Of a DNA stretch of 64,000 bases, positions 28,719 through 38,082 are shown piece after piece. The DNA is from CAKKQX01 sp963734595. GTDB lineage: Bacteria; Pseudomonadota; Gammaproteobacteria; Burkholderiales; SG8-41. Within the stretch, counting starts at the first letter, position 1. Every line of letters begins with the position of its first letter. The stretch is from NCBI GenBank assembly GCA_963734595.1, contig CAVTHV010000017.1, positions 62,001 through 126,000 on the forward strand, read 5' to 3'. The position numbers and the translations under genes are program-made. The notes below the pieces were generated by a model. That model did not search any database. It was not told where the DNA came from and saw only the letters and a program-made list of their open reading frames with translations.

Positions 28719-29228
28719 ATGAATAATTGTGGATTGCACAGGGTATTCGAAGGTTCTGGCCAATTGCGCCGGGCCGGCGCGCGGCCTGCTGGTTTCACGC
28801 TGGTCGAAATCTCGATCGCGCTGATCATCGTGGCGCTGCTCGCGGGAATCGCGTTGCCTTCCTACACCGATTCCCGTAACAAAGCCGCGATCGCACAGGC
28901 GAAAGGGGATATCGCGGACATGGCGATCCGGATCAACCAGTACTATGCCGATCACAGGGCCTTTCCGGCGACCCTGGCGGATATCGGCAAGGCCACGCTG
29001 CTCGATCCCTGGAAACACCCCTATCAATATCTGGACGTCACGGATATCAAGAAGACCAAAGGGAAGGCCCGCAAAGACAAGAATCTGGTCCCGATCAACT
29101 CGGACTTCGACCTCTACAGCATGGGCAAGGACGGCAAGACCGCCGCGCCGCTGACTGCGAAGGCCAGTCAGGACGACATCATCCGCGCGAACGACGGGCG
29201 GTTCATCGGGCTCGGCTCGGAATACTGA
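28719..29228 (+). CDS. Type II secretion-type pseudopilin (GspG-like)
   Basis: The prepilin motif GFTLVEISIALIIVALLAG is clear. Prepilin peptidase would cut after Gly, leaving N-terminal Phe. The region after it resembles GspG (major pseudopilin): QAKGDIADMAIRINQYY, then DPWKHPYQYLD, then FDLYSMGKDGK. The ATG at 28719 gives a 30-residue leader, long for this family. No other pilus or T2SS genes are nearby, so it must use machinery encoded elsewhere. It ends 8 bp before the GGDEF-EAL gene. Confidence 0.87.
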   Translation: MNNCGLHRVFEGSGQLRRAGARPAGFTLVEISIALIIVALLAGIALPSYTDSRNKAAIAQAKGDIADMAIRINQYYADHRAFPATLADIGKATLLDPWKHPYQYLDVTDIKKTKGKARKDKNLVPINSDFDLYSMGKDGKTAAPLTAKASQDDIIRANDGRFIGLGSEY

Positions 29229-29236
29229 TTCCTGCC

Positions 29237-32103
29237 ATGAACCTAAAAGACACATTCCTGCGCAGCAAGGTCGGACGGCGGATGTTTTTGTATTTTGTGC
29301 TGTCTGCCTTGATTCCCATCCTGTTTCTTGCCGTGCTGTATTTCGAGGAGATCAGCCGGCTGCTGGACAAACAGGTCTACGCCCAGCTCGGCAACGCGGC
29401 GACGAGCTATCGGGCGTCGGTTTACGAAAGATTATTGCTGGTCGATGAGTTGCTTCGCACCAGCGCCAGCCAGTTGAGCGGCGATAAAATCCCGAGCGCG
29501 GAGAAGATCAGGGGCAGGACGTTGGAGAATTTCGGCCTGATGTCGCCCGCGGCCCGCGCATTCCGCAGCCTGGCCCTGGAGTTGCCGTCGGGTGAAATGG
29601 TGTCCGTGATCGGCCACGGCGTCGCAGTCCTTCCCTTGAGCGCGGATAAAATGGAGCACCTCGGGCGGGGCGAGCCGCTGCTGCTGAGCAATGCGGCTTC
29701 GGGACGCGCCATCATTCTGATGAGCCGCGCGATAAATCCGCTGGCTCCGGAACGGGGTGTCGTGACGGCCGAAATCAATCCGGATTATCTGTGGGGCGAC
29801 CCGGAGACTTTTCCGTACATGACCCTGTATTGCGTGCTCGATGAGCGCTACGAGCCGCTGTTTTGCCCGGAGCCGCACCAAACCGGACTGATCAAGAAAA
29901 AGATTGCCGCATCTGCGACTCCATCGAAGGGGCAATTTACATGGGACAAGGAGGGCGACGATTACCTCGCCAGCTTCGGCGAACTGTTCCTCCAGCCCAA
30001 ATTTTCCGAGACCCGCTGGCTGGTCGTCGCCAGTCAATCCGAATCCGTCGCGCTTAATCCCATCGAGACATTTAGCCGGGTTTTCTGGGGCAGCCTCGTT
30101 CTTTCCCTGTTTGTCGCCGTGCTCCTGAGCATGACCCAGATCCGGCGCATCCTGGTTCCGCTCACCCGGCTCACGGATGGCACGCGCAGCCTCGGCGGCA
30201 AGGATTTCGCGGCCAAGGTGGACGTGACCAGCCAGGATGAATTCGGCGAGCTTGCCGAGTCGTTCAATACGATGTCGTCGCAGCTCGGACGCCAGTTCGA
30301 TGTGCAGGCGGCGCTGTCGAAGATCGACCAGGAGATCCTGTCGGAACTGAACATCAACACCATCATTCAAAATGTGCTGCTGCACCTGCGCAAAGCCTAC
30401 GCGGCCGAATACACCAGCGTTGTCATTTTCGACCAGGATTCCCCCGAGAAAACGACAGTCCATGTGGCGGCAGAGGGCGGGGCCAAACTGCTGGCAGAAC
30501 GCGCCGCGGTGTCAGGCGCCATTCTTGCCACGCTCCTTGCCTCTCCCAATGGCAAGTGGATCGAGGACAAAACGGCGCAACAGGCGTTGCAGGAGGGTCT
30601 CGATGATATCCGCACGCCCCATGTCTTCGCTTTGCCCATCATCTGGAAGAATCAGCTTGCCGGGCTGATCACCTTTGGTTACGAGGTGCCTCCGGTGCTG
30701 GCAACGGCCGACTTGAATCACATCCGCGACTTTGCGGACCGGGTCGGTGTCGCGCTTTCGGCTGCGGCAAGGGAAAAGCAGCTGTTCCAGCAGGCGCGGA
30801 TCGACGTTCTGACCGGATTGCCAAACCGCTTCTTTTTCTGGACCGGCTGAAGCAGGAGATTGCGCAGGCCCACCGGGCGGGCGAAAAGCTGGCGGTGCTG
30901 TTCGTCGATCTCGACCGGTTCAAGATCATCAATGACAGCCTCGGCCATACCGTGGGAGACGAGCTGTTGCGGGAGACCGGCGTCCGCCTGCGCCAGTGCG
31001 TGCGCGAAGGCGATACGGTAGGCCGCCTCGGCGGCGACGAATTTGTCGTTCTCCTCAGCCGGCTCGCCTCAACCAAGGATGCGGCGATTGCGGCCGGCCA
31101 TATCATCGCGGCATTGGCAAAGCCTTTTCTGATCAATCAGATCGAGAACTTCGTGACCGCCAGCGTCGGGATCACCCTGTATCCCAATGACGGCACTACC
31201 GCTGCGGAACTGTTGCGCGATGCCGACATGGCCATGTACCGCGCCAAGAAAAGCGGCCGCGGCACCTACGCGTTTTTTGAGGAGGGCATGAACGAGGAGG
31301 TCGTCCGGCGCGGCCAGCTCGAGCGCGAATTGCGGCGGGCGATTACCCAGCAGGAGTTCATCGTGCATTATCAGCCGCAGATCAATCCCCATTCCGGGCG
31401 CGTGCGGAGCGTCGAAGCGCTGGTGCGCTGGAACCACCCGGAACTGGGAATGCTTGCTCCGCTCAGTTTCATACAGGTCGCGGAAGATACGGGTTTGATC
31501 GAGGCGATCGGGCAGATCGTCCTGGGCCAGGCCTGCGCCCAGTTCCGCGCGTGGCAGGATGAGGGCATTCAGCTGGATTACATGGCGGTCAATCTGTCGA
31601 CCCGGCAATTCCGCCAGACGAATCTGGTCGAGCTGGTGGAAGCCGAACTCAAGAAGAATGCGATGCCCGGTAAATACCTTGAACTGGAAATCACGGAGAG
31701 CGTCCTGCTCGAGAGCAACGAATCCGTCATGGACATGCTCGGCCGGTTGAAGGCGCTCGGCATCAAGATCGCGATCGACGATTTCGGGACGGGTTATTCC
31801 TCGATGGCCTACCTGGAGCGGCTGCCGCTCGATACCCTGAAAATCGACCAGGGGTTCATCAGCAATATCGATGACCAGGGCGAAGGCGGCGCCATCGCGG
31901 AGACCATCGTGGCGATGGCCAAGGCATTGAAGAAAAGAGTGGTCGCCGAAGGGGTGGAGACGCAGGGCCAGGCCAATTTCCTGCGCAAACTGGATTGCCA
32001 TCTGCTGCAGGGCTTTTTCTTCTGCCGTGCGTTGCCCGCGGAGAGGATCGCGGCGTACATCAGGGAAACGGATTTGCGCCCGCGGGTCATGGCAGTCAAA
32101 TAG
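29237..32103 (+). CDS. Membrane GGDEF-EAL cyclic-di-GMP protein with sensor, HAMP and GAF regions (one frame break)
   Basis: A sensor of about 955 residues for cyclic di-GMP turnover. Order: transmembrane helix (residues 18-38), periplasmic sensor, second helix near 290, HAMP-like segment, GAF-like domain, GGDEF, EAL. The GGDEF site is intact (RLGGDEF), with an upstream RxxD inhibitory site (REGD). The EAL domain has VEALVRWNHPE, LEITESVL and IDDFGTGYSS, so it may both make and degrade the signal. The frame breaks near 30838 in a T-run; adding one base restores NRFLFLDRLKQE. It lies 8 bp after a pseudopilin gene. Confidence 0.9.
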
Positions 32104-32174
32104 GTTTTCGAGCCCGCCTGGCGGCGCGCATGGTTCCAGGGCCGTCGGCCTGGCGGGCACCGCGCCGGCTTCGC

Positions 32175-32215
32175 ACTATGTCATAAAATAATCAATAAAA
32201 ACAACGGATTATATC
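32175..32215. repeat. AATAAAAACAAC repeat motif
   Basis: ATAATCAATAAAAACAACGGATT between the GGDEF-EAL and LeuD-like genes matches the tails of the dispersed repeats at 21640 and 58310. It marks a member or remnant of that family. Confidence 0.5.
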
Positions 32216-32228
32216 TGAATCATCCGCT

Positions 32229-32769
32229 TCAGACCGCCGCGGCATTGCCGTGGTTTTCCCGCCAGTGCCTGAGCCAGCCGGCATTGCCGCCGAGTTCGAT
32301 GATTTCCTGCAGGGAATCCGGCACCGGCGGGTATTCGCGCCGGATGTCACGCGTGTGGTTGATGAAGAACCCGTTCCTGGAAATCGATTTCGAGTTCGTC
32401 GCCGCTGTCGCAGATGTCGGTGGCGTTGACGCAATCGGTCATCACGCGCAGCCCGCAGCCGATGGCGGCGCGGTAGGCGAGAAACGGCATCGATTCGCAC
32501 ACCAGCCCGAGCCCCAGCGCCTGCATCGCGATGTAGCCGTTCATCTTCGGCCCCATGCCGAAGTTGCGGCCGGCGACGATGATGTCGCCGGGTTTGCAGC
32601 GCTGGTGAAACCCCGGGTCGGTTTCGGCGAACAGATGCGGAATGATGTCCTGCGCCTCGAAGTGGCGCCCGGCGATCACCCAGCCGGGAACGACGCCGCC
32701 GGCGTGGGGCACGTCGTGGCCGAGCTTGTAGCAGCGGCCTTTCAGCAGCCACTGAAATTCAGAACTCAT
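32229..32769 (-). CDS. 3-isopropylmalate/homoaconitate dehydratase small subunit-like (LeuD-like, one frame break)
   Basis: Swivel-domain subunit of an aconitase-superfamily hydro-lyase. The family start GRCYKLGHDVPHAG and IVAGRNFGMGPKMN (cf. GxNFGxGSSRE) are recognisable, though the usual SSRE is changed to PKMN. The frame breaks near 32375; repair continues INHTRDIRREYPPVPDS to the stop. About 180 residues. It is the second gene after the large subunit on this strand, matching leuC-leuD order. The divergent motifs argue for a substrate other than isopropylmalate. Confidence 0.8.
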
Positions 32770-32784
32770 GTCTCAACTCCAAAT

Positions 32785-32931
32785 TCATGGCCACCGAGAA
32801 CACAGAGAACGCGAAAACAGAAACATACATCAGCCAAATAATTTTTCATTAGCGTAGCTTTAAGTAATCGTCGGTCAGTTCGAATCTGACCCGGTTCCGG
32901 GTTTTCTCTGTGTCCTCTGTGTTCTCTGTGG
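32785..32931. repeat. Dispersed intergenic repeat, copy c, with internal hairpins
   Basis: CACCGAGAACACAGAGAAC on the left pairs approximately with TTCTCTGTGTCCTCTGTGTTCTCTGTGG on the right. Inside are GTCAG-TTCGAAT-CTGAC and ACCCGGTTCCGGGT hairpins. It separates the large- and small-subunit genes. Confidence 0.6.
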
Positions 32932-34198
32932 CTAAATGGTTCTTGCATCAGTGATCTTGCCGGCAACCGCGGATGCGGCGACGGTCGCCGGGCTGCCGAG
33001 ATAGAGCTCGGCATCCTTCGCGCCGAAGCGCCCGGCGTTGTTGTTGGCGGCGGTGGAGATCGACACTTCGCCGCTGTGCAGCGGGCCGACCACCGCATCG
33101 TTGCACGGGCCGCAGCCGGCGGGCAGCAGCACCGCGCCGGCCTCGACGAAAATCTGCATCAGGCCTTCGCGCGCCATGCGCTTCACCGAGGCTTCCGATC
33201 CCGGCGCGATGAACAGGCGCACGCCGGGCGCGATCTGCCGGCCCTTGAGCACGGCTGCGGCATCGAGCAGGTCGTCGTAGAGGCCTGAACCGCACGAGCC
33301 GATGAACGCATGATCGATGCGCTTGCCGGCCGCCTGCGACAGGTTCACCGCGTGGTGCACGCCGCCCGGCAGCGCCACCTGCGGCTCGAGCGCGCTCACG
33401 TCGAGTTCGAGATCGGTTTCGTATCGCGCGTCGACATCGGGATAGACCGGCGCGAAAGGCCGTTGCGCCACCGCGGTCGCGTGCGCGAGGATTGCCGCCG
33501 ACGGCGGGAAGAACACGCCATAGGCGCGCATTTCGGTCGGGCTCGAGCACAGCGCGGCGCGCGCGGCGAGGCCGAACTGGTCGAGCTCGCCCGCGTATTC
33601 GAGCACGCGGTAATCGAGATCGACGTCGAGCGTGCCCTGTCCGATCAGCGTCGCAATATGGAAACCGAGATCGCGCGCGTGCACGCCGGGCCCGAGCTTC
33701 CCCTTTATCTTGAGGCGCACCGATTGCGGCACCATCACCCAGTTGGTGCCGGTGGCGAGCACGCGGCTGATTTCCGTGCCCATGCGGAAGCCGAACGCGC
33801 CGATCGCGCCGGCGTTGGTCGCATGGCGGTCGTTGTCGAAGTAGAACATGCCGGGCAGCAGCATGCCGGATTCCATCGGGAAAATATGGCCGTGGCCGCC
33901 GCGGCCGACGTCGAAGAAGTTTTTCACTCCCCATTGCCGCGCGGCCTCGCGGTTGAACGCGCCGCGTTCGGCGGCGCGCGCGCTGCCGTAGATCACGTCG
34001 TGGTCGGTGACCATCATCACTTTTTCCGGCGCGGCGAGACGGTCGATGCCGATGCGCGTCGAGTTCGCGCTTGGCGCCCATCACCACCCCGTCGTGGATC
34101 ATGATGAAATCGGGATCGGGATAGACGACGTCGCCCGGGCGCACCTGTGCCGCGCCGCTTTTCTGCGCGAGCACTTTTTCGACCGCCGTCATGCCCAT
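32932..34198 (-). CDS. Aconitase-superfamily large subunit (LeuC-like, one frame break)
   Basis: 4Fe-4S hydro-lyase large subunit. Cluster cysteines are suggested by GSCGSGLYDD and CGPCND. The active-site region VMMVTDHDVIYG and FDNDRHATNAGAIGAFGFRMG parallels the family TDH and GTDSHTxxxGAxGA motifs, but with changed residues, so the substrate probably differs from isopropylmalate. The frame breaks near 34078 (after AKRELDA); repair gives IGIDRLAAPEKVMMV. About 422 residues, close to the LeuC-type length. Transcribed before the small subunit. Confidence 0.82.
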
Positions 34199-34321
34199 GT
34201 ATCGTTCCCCGTCGATCTTTGCGGTAAAAACAAAAAATAACAGTTTATCGAATAGCTACGTATTGTATGGGAATGAGGGCCGGGATGGCGCTCCCATCCC
34301 GCCCAATCGGTGTTGTCGGGA

Positions 34322-34593
34322 TCAGTGTTTGGGCGTCTGCTGCTGTGCCTGCTGTTGCTCGTTCTGCAGCGCCGCAATGACGCGCTGGCGCTTTTCTTCG
34401 ACGTCCCTGGCGAAGCCGGATTTTTCTGCTCGACGAAGCCGGTGGCCAAGCCGAGTTTCAGCAGGGCGACGGCAAAGGTCGCGGCAAGATCGTCCAAGTC
34501 AGGGCTGGCTTTGGCAAGCTGGATCACTTCGATGGTTTCGTCGAAGAGCTGCTGCATCGCCTGGTTCAATTCATCATCGAAAAGCTGGGACAT
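34322..34593 (-). CDS. Small conserved-type protein, copy A (one frame break)
   Basis: Encodes about 91 residues when repaired: a helical N-terminus (DDELNQAMQQLFDETIEVIQ), then LATGFVEQKNPGFARD and a Gln-rich end (NEQQQAQQQTPKH). The break near 34424 is one G missing from GAAGCCGG; copy B has GAAGCCGGG there. I do not recognise the family. It is one of two tandem copies, each facing away from a Bug-receptor start. Confidence 0.7.
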
Positions 34594-34725
34594 GCGGACT
34601 CTCGCAACAGGGAAAACCCGTATTCTAACGCGCAGTACGGACTTCGTGCCCGCGCAACATGCTCATGTGGCGCTACAACATCGCTCTATCGGAAAACAGG
34701 CAAACGAACGCTTTGCGGAAAATAG

Positions 34726-34788
34726 ATGCGAAATGTTGTTGCGCTGATGGCGCTGGCCTGCACGCTTTCCGTCGCTCACGCCAGATAA
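34726..34788 (+). pseudogene. Remnant of a Bug-receptor signal peptide
   Basis: ATG followed by RNVVALMALACTLSVAHA and then Arg and a stop. It closely matches the leader of the Bug receptor starting at 35186 (RTLVALMAMACALSVAHA), but the mature protein is missing. It is the truncated downstream edge of a tandem duplication that also carries the small gene. Confidence 0.75.
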
Positions 34789-34790
34789 TA

Positions 34791-35059
34791 TTAATATTTT
34801 TTATGCTGCGCTTGCTGTTGTTCTTTCTGCAGCGCCGCAATGACGCGCTGGCGCTTATTTCTTCGACGTCCCTGGCGAAGCCGGGATTTTTCTGCTCGAC
34901 GAAGCCGGTGGCCAACCCGAGTTTCAGCAGGGCGACGGCAAAGGTCGCGGCAAGGTCGTCGAGGTCAGGGCTGACTTTGGCAAGCTGGATCACTTCAATG
35001 GTTTCGTCGAAGAGCTGCTGCATTGCCTGGTTCAATTCATCATCGAAAAGCTGGGGCAT
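34791..35059 (-). CDS. Small conserved-type protein, copy B (one frame break)
   Basis: A second copy of the small protein: PQLFDDELNQAMQQLFDETI, LATGFVEQKNPGFARDVEE, and an end reading KEQQQAQHKKY. The frame breaks near 34857, where GCTTATTTCTTC has one extra base compared with copy A. The C-terminal tail has diverged from copy A, so the duplication is not recent. Role unknown; it is divergent from the adjacent Bug gene and shares its promoter region. Confidence 0.7.
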
Positions 35060-35185
35060 GCGGATTCTCACGTCAGGGTAAATCCGTATTCTAACGCGCA
35101 GTACGGACTTCATGCCCGCGCAACGATCCGCCGGCGCTACAATACCGCCCTTGGAAAACCGGCAAACGTTCCCGAGCGAAAAATA

Positions 35186-36144
35186 ATGCGAACTCTGGTT
35201 GCGCTGATCGGCGATGGCGTGCGCGCTTTCCGTCGCGCACGCCCAGAACTATCCGAGCCGCGTGGTCCGCATCGTCGTGCCGATCGCCGCGGGCGGCGCC
35301 ACGGACATCCTGAGCCGCATGATCGCGCAGAGACTGTATGAATCATGGGGCCAGGTGGTGCAGGTCGACAACCGGCCGGGCGCGAGCGGCATCATCGGCA
35401 GCGAGATCGTCGCGAAGTCGCCGCCCGACGGCCATACCCTGCTGATGGCGTTCACCTCCCACGTCACCAATCCCAGCCTGCAGCCCAGGCTGCCTTACGA
35501 TACGCTCAACGATTTCGCGCCGGTGTCCATGATCGCCGTCGTGCCGAGCGTGCTGCTGGTGCACCCGTCGCTGCCGGCGCGCTCGGTGAGGGAGTTGATC
35601 GCGTTCGCCAAGCCGCGTCCCGGCGAGCTGAATTACGGGTCGTCCGGTACCGGCACGGCCACCCACCTGGCGGCGTTGCTGTTCAGTTCGATGACGGGCG
35701 TCATCATCGAACATGTGCCGTACCGGGGCGGCGCGCCTGCATTCTATGACCTGCTCAGCGGCCGGGTGTCGCTGATGTTCGGCAACATGGCGTCCGGCAT
35801 GCCGCACATCCGTTCCGGCCGGCTGCGCGCGCTGGCAGTGACCAGCCCCGGCCGTTCCCGCGTGCTGCCGCAGTTGCCGACGATGGCGGAAGCGGGGCTG
35901 CCCGGATTCGAGGCGATGGCGTGGTTTGCGCTGCTTGCGCCCGCCAGGACGTCCGGCACCGTGATCAACAAGCTCAATGCCGAGGTCGTGGTGATTCTGC
36001 AGCAGCCGGATATCAGGGAACGGCTGGAAGCGCTGGGCGTGGAAGTCAGGCCGAGCAGTCCCGCCGAGCTCGACGACTACATCCGGGCCGAGATGGCGAA
36101 GTGGGGCAAAATCATCCGGCGAAATGGGCGTGACCATCCAGTAA
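35186..36144 (+). CDS. Bug/TctC-family periplasmic binding protein 5 (two frame breaks)
   Basis: The true start is the ATG at 35186. The leader breaks near 35208 (CTGATCGGCG); removing one C gives LVALMAMACALSVAHAQ, matching the upstream remnant. The mature protein begins NYPSRVVRIVVPIAAGGATD, with VVQVDNRPGASG and PDGHTLLMAF. A break near 36118 (CCGGCGAAATG) is repaired by removing one G, giving REMGVTIQ and TAA at 36142. About 319 residues. It converges with a dehydrogenase gene 7 bp away. Confidence 0.87.
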
Positions 36145-36151
36145 AACGCGG

Positions 36152-37127
36152 TCAACGGTTCTGTAGAATCTGCGGGTTGAGGAGGTTGACCGGTTTGCCG
36201 GCCGCGAAGGCGAGCACCTGATCGAACGCTTCGCCGAAGTAAAGTTCGTAAGTGTCTTTCTCGAGCCACGCGCTGTGCGGCGTGCACAGCGCGTTGTCCA
36301 GCCTGAGCAGCGGGTGGTCGCCGCCCACCACCGGTTCGTGGTCGTAGACGTCGACCGCGGCGAATCCCGGGCGGCCCCGTTTCAGCGCTTCGACCAGCGC
36401 GCCGGGCGCGATCAGTTCGGCGCGCGCGGTATTCACCAGCAGCGCGGACGGTTTCATGCGCGCGAGATCTTCGGCGGTCACGCTGCCGCGCGTGGCGTCG
36501 GTCAGGCGCAGCATCAGGCTCAGCACGTCGGATTGCTCGAAGAGTTCATTCTTGCCGGCCGCGATGGCGTAGCCCGCCGCTTTGGCGCGCGCCAGCGTCG
36601 AATCCCGCCCCCATACCAGCACGCGCATGCCGAAGCTCGCGCCGGTGGCGGCAATCAGGCTGCCGATCTTGCCGAAGCCATAGACACCGAGCGTGCGCCC
36701 GTGCAGGCCCAGGCTCAGCGATTCGCGCCATTGTCCGCGCTTCATCAGCGCGGTTTCCTCGGGAATGCGGCGCAGTGCGGCGAGGATCAGCGCCCAGGTC
36801 TGCTCGGAGACGGTGTAAGGGGACGCGTGCGTGCCCGAGCAGACCGCGATGCCGCGCTCGGTGCAGGCGGCGATATCGACGTGGTGCGCGCTGCGCCCGG
36901 TCTGGCTGATGAGCTTCAGCCGCGGCAGCTGCGCGATCAGCTCGCGCGTGAAACGGCTGCGCTCCCGGATCGGCACGATGACTTCGGCGTCGCGCAGGTT
37001 GCCGGACCATCACGTCCAATGTGGGCGCCACGTCGCGGAAAACGCGCACCTCATGTCCCGCGAGCCTGCGGAAACAGTCGAGTTTCGGAACCAGTCCGTG
37101 GTAATCGTCGGGGATGGCGATGATCAT
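36152..37127 (-). CDS. D-2-hydroxyacid dehydrogenase, NAD-binding (one frame break)
   Basis: D-isomer-specific 2-hydroxyacid dehydrogenase. The Rossmann motif lies in LGVYGFGKIGSLIAATG, with catalytic Arg in LLVNTARAELI, Glu in VYDHEPVVGG and His in LCTPHSAWLEK. The N-terminal part (IIAIPDDYHGLVPKLDCFRR) joins after removing one base near 37002 (GGTTGCCGGACC). About 325 residues. It oxidises or reduces a 2-hydroxy/2-keto acid; substrate unknown. It faces away from an SDR gene, with 123 bp between starts. Confidence 0.87.
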
Positions 37128-37250
37128 GGTCCGGCAAGTTTAGCAAACCTCGCCGGCCGGCTGTCCGGGAAAAGGATCGCTGCGGGCGGCGTGCGCTGCC
37201 GCGATGTGTCACAATTTCGCTTTAAACAGGGTTCACAAGGAGAAAAGCAC

Positions 37251-38024
37251 ATGGAACTGGGATTGCGCGGCAAAGTGGCTGCAGTAACCGGCGGCAGCGA
37301 AGGCATAGGACGCGCGACGGTGCTGCGGCTGGTTGCGGAAGGCGTCAAGGTCGCGCTGTGCGCGCGGCGCCCGGAAGTGCTCAATGCGTTCGCGGAGGAG
37401 CTCAGGAAATCCGGCGGCGAGGTGTTGCCGGTCATCGCCGATGCCGCCAAGCCGGGAGACGCGGAGCGGTTCATCGAGGAGACGGTGAAGCATTTCGGGC
37501 GCATCGACATCGTCGTCAACAATGCCGGCGCCACGGGACAGGATCCATTCGAGAAAGTCGACGATGCGGCGTGGCAGAAAGACCTCGATATCAAGCTGTT
37601 CGCGCACATCCGCACCGCGCGCGCCGCGATCCCGCACATGAAGAAACAGGGCGGGGGGCGCATCATCAGTCTCAACATGGTCGCTGCCAAGCAACCTGCG
37701 GAAAAAACCTTTCCGACCACGATCAGCCGCGCCGCGGGTCTGGCGCTGACCAAAGCGCTGTCCAAGGAATACGCGCGGGACAACATCCTGGTCAACGCGG
37801 TGGCGGTGGGCAAGATCAAGTCGAAACAGCAGGAGCGGCGCGGAACGCAGCTGGGGATCAGCGTCGAAGAGCATTACGAGAAGACCGGCAAGACCATCCC
37901 GTTGGGGCGCGTGGGTGAAGCCGAGGAGGTCGCGAACGTGATCGCCTTCCTGGCTTCGGATGCCGCGAGCTACGTCACCGGCTGCTGCATCAACGTCGAC
38001 GGCGGATTGTCGGGGACGCTGTAG
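37251..38024 (+). CDS. Short-chain dehydrogenase/reductase
   Basis: A 257-residue SDR. The cofactor motif is AVTGGSEGIGRATV and the structural motif VVNNAGATG. The catalytic region around IISLNMVAAKQPAEKTFPTTISRAAG differs from the usual Ser...YxxxK: Thr-Thr-Ile-Ser sits where Tyr is normally found, so activity or mechanism may differ. The C-terminus ITSYVTG-like (AASYVTGCCINVDGGLSGTL) is classic. The ATG at 37251 follows AAGGAG. Divergent from the 2-hydroxyacid dehydrogenase gene. Confidence 0.88.
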   Translation: MELGLRGKVAAVTGGSEGIGRATVLRLVAEGVKVALCARRPEVLNAFAEELRKSGGEVLPVIADAAKPGDAERFIEETVKHFGRIDIVVNNAGATGQDPFEKVDDAAWQKDLDIKLFAHIRTARAAIPHMKKQGGGRIISLNMVAAKQPAEKTFPTTISRAAGLALTKALSKEYARDNILVNAVAVGKIKSKQQERRGTQLGISVEEHYEKTGKTIPLGRVGEAEEVANVIAFLASDAASYVTGCCINVDGGLSGTL

Positions 38025-38082
38025 AGCACATCCCTCTCCCTGCCCGCCGGGGAGAGGGAAAATTCCGCTGGACCGCATTCCC

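Larger units (their letters stand above)
34310..35245. repeat. Tandem duplication of small gene plus Bug-receptor start
   Basis: Unit A (about 34310-34788) and unit B (about 34791-35245) each contain, in order, the small minus-strand gene, the shared spacer TATTCTAACGCGCAGTACGG, and the first 60 bases of a Bug receptor. Only unit B continues into a full receptor. Confidence 0.8.

Noticed and set aside
32870..32900. tRNA T-arm-like sequence (GTCAG-TTCGAAT-CTGAC)
   Set aside because: No acceptor stem, anticodon arm or CCA can be found around it; it lies inside dispersed repeat c.
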